Shown here: in pieces, positions 12,155 through 23,674 of the stretch
Layout: every line of letters starts with the position of its first letter
How positions within the stretch are numbered: the first letter of the stretch is position 1
NCBI GenBank assembly: GCA_012656075.1
Contig: JAAKBF010000081.1
Location: 58,088-122,087 of the forward strand
Direction: 5' to 3'
Source: Phytophthora hibernalis
Taxonomy: Eukaryota; Oomycota; Peronosporomycetes; Peronosporales; Peronosporaceae
DNA: 64,000 bases
The notes under the pieces: model-generated
Told to the model about the DNA's origin: nothing
Databases searched by the model: none
Seen by the model: only the letters and a program-made list of their open reading frames with translations
Program-made: the position numbers and the translations under genes

Positions 12155-12257
12155 AATTTATGAACTGTGTGGCACACCTCAAATAACGGGTCTCTATTTT
12201 GATGTTTGTCCATGTTCCGGGATACAGGTGTTGATCGGGTCCCTGTTTTGGGAAATA
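12155..12257 (-). repeat. Right terminal inverted repeat
   Basis: Inverted partner of 10673-10775. Read on the minus strand it begins TATTTCCCAAAACAGGGACC, as does the left arm. Confidence 0.9.
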
Positions 12258-12842
12258 AAAGTGGCCTGCTTACGAAGAAAGGCCCAGACTATACATTAAA
12301 TGGTGCAAACCATACACGACGGTTAGTACGAAATATACAGTGCAAACTATAAACCACTGCCCATCTGGATCACTAGACGGCGGCGGCGTTCAAGACGATT
12401 ACGACGATGAGTTCACGGCTGATGCCATATAAAAGCTTGCTCTCACTGATACCGGTAATATACCAACGGCGCAGTCCCTGTTCCGACGTGAGTTGAGGGC
12501 GAATGCCGTGGTTTGAGCTAGAGCCCACGACCGTCCGTGAAGTAGACCGGCCGGTAAAGCCCGATAATGGGCTTATAATGTGTCGTGAAAAGTGCGGTAG
12601 GTGAAATGCAGATGCAGCATGCATACAGTAGTAGTTTGTCGAATTCATCAAGAAGTATCTCTCTTGTCTCTAAACATCAATCAAAAAGAGATCAAAAGCT
12701 TTCCATCTAACCACTGGAGAATGATCTGAGATAATTCTTCATTCTTCGCTCATTCACAAACCAGTGCCAAGACAACTATGCATTTACTCGCTGCTCGTTC
12801 CCGCGATTTACAAACCCAACCGAAATCTGCTTTCAGTCGCTA
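12258..12842. other. No gene recognised
   Basis: A 92-codon minus frame at 12373-12651 shows no domain and looks like chance. No repeats or RNA genes are seen. Confidence 0.4.
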
Positions 12843-13674
12843 TTGCCGTGGGATCCTTGCCTTGGCTTTAACAAGGCGGGTCGCTTTGAAACGAAAGGAT
12901 GTCCACGTGCTCGACAACGAAAGCAGCGAAAAGTAGCAGCGAATGTGCACAGGGTTGAAAAAGGAAGTCCCATGTGCAGTACTCCTGTTTGCGTGCGAAA
13001 AACAAAATGCGCCGATTTTTCGCTCGATAATTGTGGGGGCGTATTGGAGCAAATCGATATCGTGCATTCTTCTGCTAACGGCCTCAGCGTTTCGAATTCG
13101 AGCCCTGCACCCCGAATGGACACCAACGATGTTGGATTCGTGTATGCAATTGTGGATTGCAAGGTGTATGGCGTAGAAAAGTGGTATCGCGTTCAGTGGC
13201 GAGATGAACCTGATGGATATCGATGGACCGATTCATGGCTGCCAGGCACTCGATTGCGTGAAGATGGACATGATGTGGCTTGTAATATGGTGGATAAGTG
13301 GAAGGCTTCCCATATTTTGTCTTTTTATGAATTTTGCCGCGCCCATGGCCATGCCCGGAAAATTGGGGATTCTCCTGAGGGAAGTGCGCAGTTAATGCCC
13401 TTTACGTTCGGCTAACTTACTTGGAAATGCAGTTTGGCAAGATAATGGTTGTTTTGATGAATTTAGCGCCGATTGCATCACGAATGGTCGCTTCTTATCC
13501 CCCAAGGGATTGTCCAATGGTGAGCTACGCAAATATATAAAATTTGTGAGCGCACGCTTTTCTCCCGCGCAACAGATCAGTATCAAGACGTTCGATAAAA
13601 ACTTGCTTGGAGGAATTAATGGCAAGCAAGCCCCCACGTTGGAACAATTGATTTTGTTGGATGGAACATACTAG
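12843..13674 (+). CDS. Hypothetical protein with chromo/Tudor-like segment
   Basis: An open frame runs to 13415 and the protein-like reading continues in another frame to a stop at 13672-13674, so one frame shift near 13400 is assumed. The central part (about 13120-13300) reads GFVYAIVDCKVYGVEKWYRV then WRDEPDGYRWTDSWLP. That is the aromatic, charged pattern of a small chromo- or Tudor-like fold (V-x-WRD...W...W). The tail is SPKGLSNGELRKYIKF and QPT-like segments of no known family. The frame is open upstream, and the first ATG is at 12972. The position among transposons suggests a transposon-linked accessory protein, but I do not recognise the family. Confidence 0.35.
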
Positions 13675-14086
13675 TGCGCTGCTTTCAGCTCCCTACGAAT
13701 GACTCACTGCTTTACAATTCATGCTCATCGTGGAGAAAAGCAAGTGTACGACAAAGGAAAGCCAAAGATTTCAATGGAAGAGTACGACAAGTCTTGGATT
13801 GTCGGAATTGTTTTCATTCGGCGTGTCAAGCTTTTCGTGGATGTCAGTGGTAGCCACGAAAAGCTAGCTACGTCATTTTAACGCGATAAGTACATGCAAT
13901 ATCAGCGGAATGGTTATGAAGTTCAGAAGACTTGATGATTTGCATCGCTCTTAATATTCTCTGGATGAACACGCAGTATTCTCATTCTGCGATACGAAAA
14001 AGATGATGATAAAAGAAGTTTGTTATTGATTTGGTGTATTTACGCAAATCTAAATGCATTCACCCTGCATTTTACTTATTTTGGCC

Positions 14087-14163
14087 GGCGTAATTACGCC
14101 AATCAAAGTATACACAGAGTAGTATATAGTCGTGGCCTAATTACACCGGCGTAATTAGGCCAC
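14087..14163. repeat. Perfect palindrome and 13-bp hairpin
   Basis: GGCGTAATTACGCC (14087-14100) is a perfect 14-bp palindrome. GTGGCCTAATTAC (14132-14144) and GTAATTAGGCCAC (14151-14163) are perfect inverted arms around a 6-nt spacer. The shared GGC-GTAATTA core suggests both came from one decayed small element. Confidence 0.85.
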
Positions 14164-14280
14164 CCAAGCTATCTGATCCAAGACTCGGCCTCTTATGATA
14201 CACTCTGTCATTGGCCTTCCGATAGAAGCAGCCTTTCATTTTTCGACCCGCGTTTCAATACTGGTACGTACGTCTTTCGA

Positions 14281-15119
14281 ATGCGGGCCCACGAAGCGGT
14301 GTGGCAATTCGCTCTGATCAATGGGAACTCGTACGCACGCGCGTATGTGGAGAAGAGAAAGTGTTTGCAGGGCGAGGCACTACTTCTTAGCGACAGCAAG
14401 TGGCTCCTAGGAAAAGGCGGGATCAGGCTTCGAGAGGCATCGTTCGCGTTAGCCCCAGAGACAAGATTCGATTTAATAGCCAAGACACCCGATTCTTTCG
14501 TGGATAAATCTACAGCGGGAATCGTTGACGAGAGATCCAGTAAAAATAAGTCACGCCTTTCGGGAAAAGCAAAGAGGACTGTAGATCGGGGTGATCAAAC
14601 CATTCGGCATCCCAAGAAGGAGCGTAAAATACGCGCAATCGGCGAACTTGTGGAGAGCCAAATGTCGGATCTCCAGAGCTTGAAGGAAACAATCGTGCCT
14701 TTCACGCTGCTCGAGTGCGGTACTACGAGGTCGTCGTCAAAGAGTCGCGTGTTTTGATGCAACTCGCCTACGACAACGGAAGGATGGTTCAACTGCTGGA
14801 CACTGTTCTGGCAACCGTGGAGAGCTCGATTTACGTAGCTCGGTTCAAGGATAGTCCCAGGTCAGTCGACGACGCATTCAAGGCTGTTGCTGAACGTGTT
14901 GCAGACGCCTGTGTTGCCATCACGGGTATGGCAAAATTTGAACCCTCGCCGTTTAGTGAAGATGATGCTCCATCTGAAGATTTCGCGTTAGCGCGAATCC
15001 AAAAACTGGTGATAACTACAAACCCGGGAAGCGCAATTCACCATTCGACAGATCTTTTACTGCGGAGTCTGGCCGTCTGTACCTCTAAGCCGCCACAAAT
15101 TCTAAAGAGATACATTTGA
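14281..15119 (+). CDS. Hypothetical protein, one frame shift
   Basis: Two overlapping plus frames (14281-14757 and from about 14715 to 15119) join near 14720 to give about 275 residues. The first part is basic in its middle (KSRLSGKAKRTVD, RHPKKERKIR). The second is helical, with the segment LLDTVLATVESSIYVARF and an acidic patch FSEDDAPSEDFALARI. No domain, signal peptide or membrane segment is recognised. The helical content and continuity favour a real protein over chance. The function is unknown. Confidence 0.35.
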
Positions 15120-15303
15120 CTTCGATTAATCTGGCAAGTCAGTTTAACGTAAAGCAAATACATGTTTTATTTTTAATTACCGGAAAGGGTTTCAAGTGAG
15201 TTCCTAGTTAAGGATGAACTGCACGTCCAGTGCGGGAGACGTCTTTGGCGGCCTTCCTGTCATCGAGACGTTGGTGCGAGGTTGTTGAGTTTGCTGACGA
15301 CTT

Positions 15304-16812
15304 TTAGCCATGTTTTTTTGTGTTTCCTTGTTTCTTTCTGGATTGTTTCTTACGCTGTACTCGATTTTTGAGCTTAGCCGCTGGATTGTGTCTGCTTCTG
15401 TTCAATCCTCGACTCCGTTCTGCTAGAACAATGTGCGCACACGTAAGCATTTTTCTGTAGTATTTGTATCCACAAATACGCCGCTCCAAATCAACTCCCC
15501 AGCCATGCTCAAGCGATGGGATCTACGCAAAGATCATTTGACAGCTTTAGTTTCAAGCTTGCGATCTTTCGCTGGCAGGTCGTCCTCTTCGCCCTCGTCT
15601 TCACATGGACGAAGTAGTTGACTTTGGCCACCGGTCTGTCCTTCATCAGAGACTACCAATTCCTCCAAGGTGTTGATAGTGTTAGTGCTGTCTTCATCGA
15701 GGTCGACGGCATCTGGAGGAATATTATCCAATCCTGAAGCATTACTCTCTCCGAATGCGACTGAAAAATCCTCTAATGCGTCCTCTAAGGTTTCGTCTTC
15801 GTCCTGTTGATATACTGTTAAGAGTTCTTTCACTTGCACACAGTTGAGGCTGTTGGTTTTACAAACAGTAACACTGTTGGTATCCATCAAACGGCATGCT
15901 GCTTTCACCAATTCTGTTGTAGTCACAGCGACATACTCAGATGTAACGGGCTGCTTTGGATCTAAGGTCTCTGTTAGATCCACCAGTTGTTGCAGCAGTA
16001 ATCTCATATGAAAACGACGCCGCTGGACGAATGCCTTGATGACCGCGTTGAAATTCTCACAGGGATTGTTAGTGGTGGCAAAGCCTTGTGGCGTGTGATA
16101 CACTTGCCACCTCCAAAACCGACCTTTGATCCACTCGTCTTCAAAATACTTAGCGAATGCAGTGAGGTGCGTATACTTTCGCCCTTCTCTAACACCCTTT
16201 CCTTATACAAGTCGAAATCGTGCTGACTGCTACTGTAGTGCATGTCCATAATTGAACGTAGCAGCATGTAGCGATCGTTTGGGAGAAAATGTTGAGTCTT
16301 TTTACGAACATTGTAAAGGACATGGAAGTAGCACATTAGAACCGTTGCATCCGCCAATTCCGGTACAGCTGCTAACGCATTGAATTGAGAATCTTCTGCA
16401 CCACCCATGACAGCGTCAATCCGAAGCTGTCGACCTCTTAAGTTTCGGACTAACTGCGAAAAACTCCTGAAGCATTCGGCATATTCATTTGCTGTGCGCC
16501 TGCTAACGACAAATAGGGCGCAAAGTTGATACGCCCGTGCTTGATCGGTAAAGCCACACGAAATCACTGGATAGCCAATGTCACCTAATTTAAATGTTGC
16601 ATCTGCATGAAAAAGAGTGAACGTCGATGTAGTGGCAAATTTGAGAGAGCTGTCAATCCGGGAAGGAGAGGTAATTCGAATGATGAACGGGTCGCCGTCT
16701 TCTCCTGATCCAACGAACGCAAAACCGTCTTTGTCTTGTTTGTTTCCAAACAAAAACGCTTTGTTGGAATCGATGTCGATGTTGTAAGCGTGCGACCGAA
16801 CCATATCCTCAA
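15304..16812 (-). pseudogene. Mutator-like (MULE) transposase, frame-broken
   Basis: The main frame (16804 to about 16110) reads LFHADATFKLGDIGYPVISC, with a catalytic-type Asp in DATF, then AVMGGAEDSQFNAL (second acidic block) and CYFHVLYNVRKK, the C-x2-H block of the MULE domain. After a shift near 16110 the reading continues with ATTNNPCENFNAVIK, containing the third acidic residue. Near 15420-15485 a SWIM zinc finger (Cys, then LTCAHIV) closes the protein, before a lysine-rich tail ending at 15304. The FAR1 N-terminal domain is missing. Terminal repeats were not found. The start lies only 37 bp from the stop of the RXLR effector gene. Confidence 0.8.
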
Positions 16813-16848
16813 TTGCTCTGATTGAGTTTTTAGTAAACTACTAAGACC

Positions 16849-17265
16849 TTACTTCTTGTAAACTCTGTGGTTTTGGATGTAGTCTATCATCATCTTTGAT
16901 ATTCGCGGGCCATTCAATTTGGCTTCTCCAATTGCCAATTTAATTTGCTCAATGGTGTAGCGGTCCCATTTCTTGAACATCAAAAGTCTGAAGAACTTGC
17001 TCGATCTCATGATTTTCAAATACATGCTGGAGAACACTCGCGCACCGAAAATTTGCCTCAAATTGATAGCTCTCTCTTCGTCCTTGGTAAGAGCGTCATC
17101 GTTGTCCTGTTGCTCCATCTGGTGAGCCCGGAGGAGCCTGCTGCTGGAGTTTTGGTCAGCGTCGCTTGCATACTTCAACTGTTTGGTCGGACCAGTAGCT
17201 GCGGATACTGCATCGCAACTGTTAATGAGTGTGAAGGCCACAAACAGGATGTAGCTGAAGCGCAT
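16849..17265 (-). CDS. RXLR-dEER secreted effector
   Basis: Intact 138-codon gene. Residues 1-22 are a clear secretion signal (MRFSYILFVAFTLINSCDA). The translocation-type motif RLLR is at about residues 43-46 and DEER at about residues 62-65, the spacing usual for oomycete RXLR-dEER effectors delivered into plant cells. The C-terminal 75 residues are helical and basic with one Trp and nearby Tyr residues (KKWDRYT), reminiscent of a single WY-type unit but too divergent to assign. There is no intron, as is normal for this class. The gene is bordered on its 3' side by a MULE transposase 37 bp away and on its 5' side by gene-free DNA, the usual setting for such effectors. The host target is unknown. 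Confidence 0.9.
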   Translation of the reverse strand: MRFSYILFVAFTLINSCDAVSAATGPTKQLKYASDADQNSSSRLLRAHQMEQQDNDDALTKDEERAINLRQIFGARVFSSMYLKIMRSSKFFRLLMFKKWDRYTIEQIKLAIGEAKLNGPRISKMMIDYIQNHRVYKK

Positions 17266-19209
17266 AGCTGGTTCCGGAAACTGTAGGCTAGGCGGAAGTC
17301 AAATTGGGAAGTGAAGAAGAATCAACGAACCCAGCGAACTCTGGCTATTTTTTTACATCCAACGTGCCCGTCGCGATTACGAAGGACTTTAGACCTCATT
17401 GGTACAATAATCACTCCGCTGTGGCTTCCCATTACATGTGTTAATATTACCATATGATTCATTTATGAGCAGCCGTGGCCATAGGTGTGCGGTTAGGATG
17501 GTTAGTACTCGTTTGCAACTGCAACGAATCCATACACAACAGCAACGCAGCTTACACGCATTATTAATATTAATAACAGTAAGAAAGTTACATGTAGGCA
17601 ATCGCTGCCGCGTATGCGGTAGGCTGGTTTGTACGATCGCTCCTCTGCACGCTAAGAGGACTGTGGCTCACCTTGATAAAGCGTAATCGGTAGTATTCTC
17701 GGATCTCCTCGGAAAAGAAATTTCTGAGTAGCATTATAACCTGGTAATTGGGGGATCAAATATATCAATTTATAGAGTAGTAATACCGACATCGATAGAA
17801 AACGTAGTTAGTTTATTTAAAAGAATACCCGCTCAACACGGCAAATCACTAGGACGTTGCCTGTAACGTCCACCTCAACTATTATGTATGTATGGGGGCA
17901 TTGAATGTTGCGCGGATGGAGCGCAGTAAAATGCGAAGTGCTGCCGGTATAACACGCACGCGCTGGTAGGAGTTGCGGGCTCGGAGATAGCCGTGTGGCT
18001 ACCGGTACGCCTGAAAGGCAAAACTGTCATCCCCAAACGCCTTGACGCGACGGGTGGCTTGGAGATGCTACCTGGTGCAGGCTGCACCGTGCTGCTAAGA
18101 TTATCATCTACCATGGAACTTTGAAGTTTGCGTTGTGCGGCACTATTACGTGTAATAGCAGATGCTGCGCCGAGGACGTAGGTCTATATGAAATCTACTC
18201 ATTAACTAATTGTAAGAACCCTTGTGCAAACATGCATTGGGTGCTTGCAGCTCAACATTGAATATAAGCATTATAACTTTGTGCTTCTCACGTCTTTTGT
18301 AATAATCATACATAGCTAAAATGTCGCTCCGTTTTATGGCCTTGCCACATTGCTTGGACAAGAGCTAGAATTTAATATTAAAATGAGAACGGCGTAGCTA
18401 CATTTTTAGCTATTTTAAAAAGTTAAAATCACATAATCTAACGCTGGTTGTAGCCATTGTGGACGTAAAATATCCATTTTATAAGCAGTTTTGCCATTTC
18501 GAAGCATTTCATCTCCCCTACCGTACTTCTTACTGAGACTTGAAACTTCGTAACCTACGGTTTCAGACCTATGTGAACAGGCATACCAATTTTCAAAGCG
18601 ATAGCATGCCTCCTTCGTAGGGCCCCCGTACAGACCATGCGGCCTGTTAGGGGCAATGCGTCTTAAAATCAATTGGTTTTATTTGTTTTCGTAAAATCGC
18701 ACATCCTTAACTCTGAATTTTTGTTGGAGAATTATAGCCCAGGTCCTTGTGAATGGGGCACTGGTGTTGGTGACGGTGTCAGTGCGGACGCCGGTGGTGC
18801 TGCGGACCTGGCAGTCGTCAATGGGCGTGGTGCACGAGGGCGTGGTGCACGAGGGCGTGGTTCGCGTGGGGCGTGCTACGGCTTGGCGGGGGACATGAGC
18901 CTCCGTACAACGGCGCGTCGCGCAACTTGGAGGGCACACGAAGCTGATGAAGCTGACAGTGTGTTTGTTGGTGTACATACGCTGTTGTATATGGCATTGA
19001 TGTTGGTGACGCGGTTGGTGTAATTGGTCTTGTCGGTCAGACGTTCGGATTTGGCCGTGGTGATACGATCCTAAATCACCCCAGCCGGGTAGGACAACGC
19101 CCACGGGGAAACAGGAGCTCCAACGACGCCATCACGTACGCCGCCCATCATGCTTCAATATGTCTACGTGAGCAAGTTGGTTGCGTTTTCACCTGACAAG
19201 GAGTGATGG
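17266..19209. other. Gene-poor stretch upstream of the RXLR gene
   Basis: No convincing coding region. It must contain the RXLR promoter just above 17265. Short frames (17875-18114 and 18415-18672, both minus) show no domain. A short GC-rich tandem repeat lies at 18823-18867. Confidence 0.4.
18823..18867 (+). repeat. 15-bp tandem repeat, three units
   Basis: GGGCGTGGTGCACGA is repeated twice exactly, then once imperfectly. On the plus strand it would read Gly-Arg-Gly-Ala-Arg, an RG-rich sequence, but no gene around it is supported. Confidence 0.85.
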
Positions 19210-20959
19210 ATGAAAGCAAAAACCTACCGGCATATTGGTACTGCCTACAATATTGGCCGGGTGTATCACCAAGTCAAAATAGGAAAGAACGCTTCTCTTT
19301 TCCAGATTCGTTGGCTGGACTGTGAAGCACATCAGTGTAGGGTTGTACAACATGGTATTAAGAACTACATTGCGCTGACACGGGTGAAGAACCCGGCCTG
19401 GCGGATACTGGTTCGACCTGATTCTACTGAGGAGATCGACTTTAAGGAGAACGATTCCGATTGCGAAGAGGAAGACGTGGGGCTTTCAACCCCACGGAGT
19501 AGCTTCCAACCAGTCTTGAAGAGGTTGAAGCTATCCGCAGCATGTGATTCCTTCCGGAAGGAGAAGTTGAAGAGCCTTCATACCTGTACCAGCACGGCGA
19601 CGGATATACCAAAAACCTACATGCGTCCTGAGTTCAAGCATTTGTTTGAGCATTCTGCCAGCCCATGCTTCTTCGCGTATATACCCTTCTACTTTTGGCG
19701 CCAAGTTCTACATGAAACCAACAAGTACGCTGTGGTGAACAGCATACGCATGGCGACACCGTTCACGCTCGACGAGCTGATGATATTTTTGGGGATTCTC
19801 TTCTTCATGACAATGAATGAAAAAGGAGAGTACGCTAATTACTGGGGTCAACAAGCCGAAGATCTAATATTTTGTGGCGTTACCACATCGCTAGACGGCA
19901 TCATGACCCTCCATCGATTCAAGTTACTGCGTCGGTGTACAAGCTTCACTGCAATCGGAGCGACATCTTGGATCGATTGAGTGGTGTGATTGATCAAGGC
20001 AAAGCGCAAAACTTGAGAGAGGAGTTGGAGGTAGAGTCGAAAATCCGACAGCATGTGCTGGGGGTGACGAGACCACTGTTTGGAACCAACTGGATTGTCA
20101 AAGTGGACAATTATTATACATCGATTCAGCTACTTCGAGAACTTCGGCTTAGAGGCCTCTATGGACGACGCACTATCCGTTCAAACAGCAAGCACTACCC
20201 AACCCACAATATCTTACACAAGGACGACTTTACCCGGGGTGACTATAGTCTCGCACGATCACAGCATGCTGCGGCGTCGTGGTGCGACGGCAATGTTGTC
20301 AATCTGGTCTCTAATGCCGACGCTACAAATGTTACTACTATAACCCGCATGGTTGGCAGTGAGAAACAATCATTTTCAGCTCCGGCGTGCGTCGATCAGT
20401 ACAACACCAACATACAAGGTGTCGATAGGATGGACCAAATACCGCGGACGGTTCTCTATTGCGGATGGTCATTCCTACAAGCGCTGGCACAAGAAGCTGA
20501 CCCTCGCGCTGATCGATGTGGCGAGATCTAACGCGTATCTTACGCGGCGGTTGGTAAAAATCAGAGCCGATAACTCGTGACCCGCACAGAAATTTTGTGA
20601 TGGAGCACTTTGGAACGGACAGTGGAGGAACGCACCCAGTGACAAACACATGTTTTACAGCAGATAAATGTTTGACGACGGAGAAGCGGATCATGTTGTT
20701 ATGCCTTCTTCTCAGCGGCCAAAGGGATTAGATTCTGTGCTCGCGACGACTGCGTGCACGTCGGTGTCGACTAGACAAATTCATGCGGAGAAGAGCAGAA
20801 AGCGCCGTCGTTGCATTGCATGCAGATGGGAGGGGATGTATCCGACTGAGGTAACAAACTATTGCCTCACTCCGGTGTGTGTGTCTGTGCATGATTGTGC
20901 ACGACCGTCCCGCCATGCCATGAATGTGTCTGTCGACGACGTCAACATGTTGGAATAAG
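19210..20959 (+). pseudogene. piggyBac-like transposase, broken
   Basis: The first frame (19210-19980, 256 codons) includes the piggyBac block FTLDELMIFLGILFFMTMNE then YANYWG. After a shift or internal loss near 19930-19980 the frame 19980-20531 carries the DDE-core strand FGTNWIVKVDNYYTSIQLL, LRLRGLYGRRTIRSN, then NTNIQGVDRMDQI. A further shift leads to SYKRWHKKLTLALIDVARSNAY. The C-terminal part (about 20780-20900) is Cys-rich (RRCIACRWEG), like the zinc-binding tail of piggyBac transposases. The first catalytic Asp segment appears to be lost at the internal junction. TTAA-flanked ends were not identified. Confidence 0.85.
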
Positions 20960-21109
20960 TTCCACCAGTTCTACTATCCGAGCGAGCTTTTTGCTGATAA
21001 AAGAAACGTGCAGCGCCACTTCAATCTAGCTAAGTTGAAGGACATTCATGAACCTAGACGTGTGGGCGTACAGCGACCTGCCGTCGCTCGCCAAATTGCT
21101 TACGAACTT

Positions 21110-22210
21110 GGTGGGGATCCGCCTCGCACGGACCCGGTGGTGGTGTTCCTCTCGGGGTCGGCGGTGGTGCTGCTGCTCTTGGGATCGGCGGAGAGCCGAA
21201 CCTTAACCGCGATGTCGGTGGCACCCATGGGTTTGCAGTGTTCGGGCTGGGCAGTAGTGCTGCTCACGGACTTGCTTCGTTTAGACTAAGCAGCGAAACA
21301 ATGGACAAACGCGGCGGCGCTGACCACGGCCTCGGTGGCGGCGCTACTCACGGACTTGGCGACACTGGTCTCGGTCTTCGTGGCGGCATGCACAACGGAC
21401 TTGGTGGTGGTGCTGTCCACGGACTTGGTGGTAGCGCTGCCCAGGGACTTGGTGGCGCTGCTCACGGGTCCAGTAGTGGCGTTGTTTATGGACTTTGAGG
21501 CGGAGACGATGACGCGTGCCACGGACTCGGCAACGATGCTCTCGGTAGCGACGCTCTCGGCAGCGACGCTGCTCACGGGCTTCGCGGCGGCGCGGACAAC
21601 AGACACGGTGGTGGCGCTGTTCACGGACTTCGCGACGGCGTCGATGCCCCCGACCTCAGACTGGCAGCTCTCGGGGTGCCGCCACCCACGGACCTGGCGG
21701 TGGTGCCGCTCACGGATTTGGCAGCGCCGCTGCCCACGAACAGGGTGGTAGTGCTTCTGAAGGAGTTAGCGGTGACGCAGACAACGGACTTGGTGGTGGC
21801 GACAGCGACACGGGTCACCGACGCGGCAACCAGGTAGCCCTGGACCACATCACCGCCGACGGACCTGGGGATGGTGATGTTGGCGGACTTGCCATCGTCG
21901 CTGCTTACTGACTTAGTTGTGGAAGTACTAATGGACTTCACGACGGCGCGGGAAATGGACTCGAGGGTACCGCTCTCGGACTTTGCGGCGCGACGATGAC
22001 ACGGGTCACGGACAGGCAGCTCTAGGCATCGCTGCCGTCGATGGACCTGGCGGTGGTGCTGCTCAAGGACTAGGCACCGCCGCCGTCAACGTACATGACG
22101 GTGGTGCTGCTCAAGGACGTAGAAGCGGCGTTGATCACGGGCTTCACGGCGGCACAGCTCACCGATGTGGTGGTGGCACTGCTTTCTAACTTTGCGGTGG
22201 CGACAGCGCC
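21110..22210. repeat. Degenerate glycine-rich minisatellite
   Basis: About 1.1 kb of imperfect ~24-30-bp units built on GGTGGCGCTGCTCACGGACTTGG. Read on the plus strand, 21238-21498 gives repeats of the type HGLGGGA. Read on the minus strand, 21286-21624 gives Ser/Ala/Thr/Val repeats (SVSSAATK type). Frames are broken throughout, so I treat it as a repeat array rather than a gene. It may derive from a glycine-rich protein gene. Confidence 0.75.
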
Positions 22211-22386
22211 ACGGACGTAGTACCGAGGTAGCGATGGGTGAGTCGAGAACACTAGTAGATGAACAGTGTACTTATATTGTTTATGATAGATGTAGATAGA
22301 ATGACATGTCGACTTCCAACTACAATGTACATCCATATGGCGGTATAAGTATCAGCACTTGCAAAAGGCTCCGAGCACGAGGAGCG

Positions 22387-23192
22387 ATGTCTTGGACAAA
22401 CTGCGATGTCGAAGCAATCATACGTGCCATTGACATTGCGCTGCGCTCTCGAGAAACTACCAACTTTGCGCCTTTTTCAAAAGAAATATGTAAACAAAGA
22501 TAATGGTTGCATCCCAAATGAGAGGCTGCCTAGACAGCGAAGTATCTCTAACGTCCGCCTGCTTGAGAAGGACCTTACCCAGTCGTGAAAGTGACTGGAC
22601 TTCCACCGCATGTATCCATTTTGAGTCAGAAAAAGAAAGAAGACGCGCAGCGAAATCGTGAAAGACATTGTGCACGAGCTGGAAGATCGTGCAATCGGCG
22701 CACGCACTGTAACATATGATGGATTACATGATGCACTGCGAAGTTGCCTCGCAGAAGTAGGAGTTCACGACCTATCCAACAAGCACACTACGTCGGATAC
22801 ACCGGTCACTCAGGATGCAGAAACTCCGGACACGCGTGCTGCGTTACCAACTTTCTTTGGAACGGAAAGTTTCGCCGAGTTCCCCCGATGTTGCCCTCCC
22901 TGAGTGCTCCGCTGCGCATCTGTGGGTGCTATGGCGGTGTGGGAACGGCGATAAGCAGTTGCCACCTCTGCATTTGGTGGAAGGCGCCGATATGCCTGAT
23001 CGAAGCAGCCAAAAGCGACTCAGTGATGCTGGATACCTGATGAAGAAAATTGAGGCGTTTGCAACAAGAAAAACTTACTTCAGCGAAGACAAACTGTGGA
23101 GGAAGCAGTACGGGTCTACGCTGCATGCGCCCCAGCAGTTGAAGTGTCCCTCAGCACCACACGCATTCGCAAGCGACGCAGAGGACAGCTAA
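22387..23192 (+). pseudogene. Hypothetical SANT/Myb-like transposon-associated protein, broken
   Basis: Starts with MSWTNCDVEAIIRAIDIA. A tryptophan followed by an acidic, helical segment resembles Myb/SANT-like DNA-binding domains of transposon accessory proteins. It reads through at least two shifts into DAETPDTRAALPTFFG and then HLWVLWRCGNGDKQLPPLHL, ADMPDRSSQKRLSDA and KTYFSEDKLWRKQY (22900-23130). The latter layout (LW...G...PP...SQ.RLSDA) looks like a family repeated in oomycete genomes, but I cannot name it. Probably a decayed element gene. Function is not known. Confidence 0.4.
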
Positions 23193-23674
23193 CTTGGACG
23201 TCGATCGTACGTCTTACCGAATTGCCGATAAGACTGCACAAATTCGCTTGTAGCTATCTGCCCTTTAGTTGTATAATACGCTGTGATTGGTCAATATAAG
23301 TGTCCTGAGACTGTCCTGCAAAATCCGTTGAAGAATCAGTTATTGTAGGGTATCATCTTGCTCAGGAAATCAATTATGCGCCGCATATTATGGCAATATA
23401 TTGTAAGTACCATATATTTTTAGGAAGCACTGGTCTGGACGTGCCGGTCGGAGAAACCCGCGGAGCCTCTGCGAGTCCCCTGCTGGCGGGTAGGGCTGTC
23501 AACGTTGGAGAAAGTATCTAAAAACTCAGAAAATTTATTTCCGAGTAAGTAGAGCTATTCTCGCTTCAGACTAGAGGATTGGGCTGGTAGTGCTACGAAT
23601 TATTTCCATTTTGTTGCGGCTTTTCAAGCAAAAGGGTTTTTCAAGCACATGGCATCTGCTTGAAAAACCACCTA
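23193..23674. other. No gene recognised
   Basis: AT-rich spacer. CCGTTGAAGAATCAG near 23321 resembles CCGCTGAAGAATCAG near 23757, the only repetition noticed. Confidence 0.4.

Larger units (their letters stand above)
10673..12257. mobile_element. 1.6-kb element with ~103-bp TIRs carrying a proline dehydrogenase fragment
   Basis: A long inverted repeat bounds this segment (10673-10775 and 12155-12257), roughly 90% identical by eye and starting TATTTCCCAAAACAGGG. Inside I find no transposase, only a broken copy of a host metabolic gene and a cluster of short repeats. This fits a non-autonomous, gene-capturing DNA transposon (Pack-type). No convincing target duplication is visible at the ends, so the family is unassigned and the true ends could be a few bases further out. 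Confidence 0.75.

Noticed and set aside
12373..12651. Minus-strand 92-codon frame
   Set aside because: No domain and low support; probably chance.
18415..18672. Minus-strand 85-codon frame
   Set aside because: Looks protein-like in places, but no family is recognised and there is no context to support it.
21110..22210. CRISPR-like array
   Set aside because: Repeats are degenerate, GC-rich and without unique spacers. The organism is eukaryotic. It is a minisatellite.
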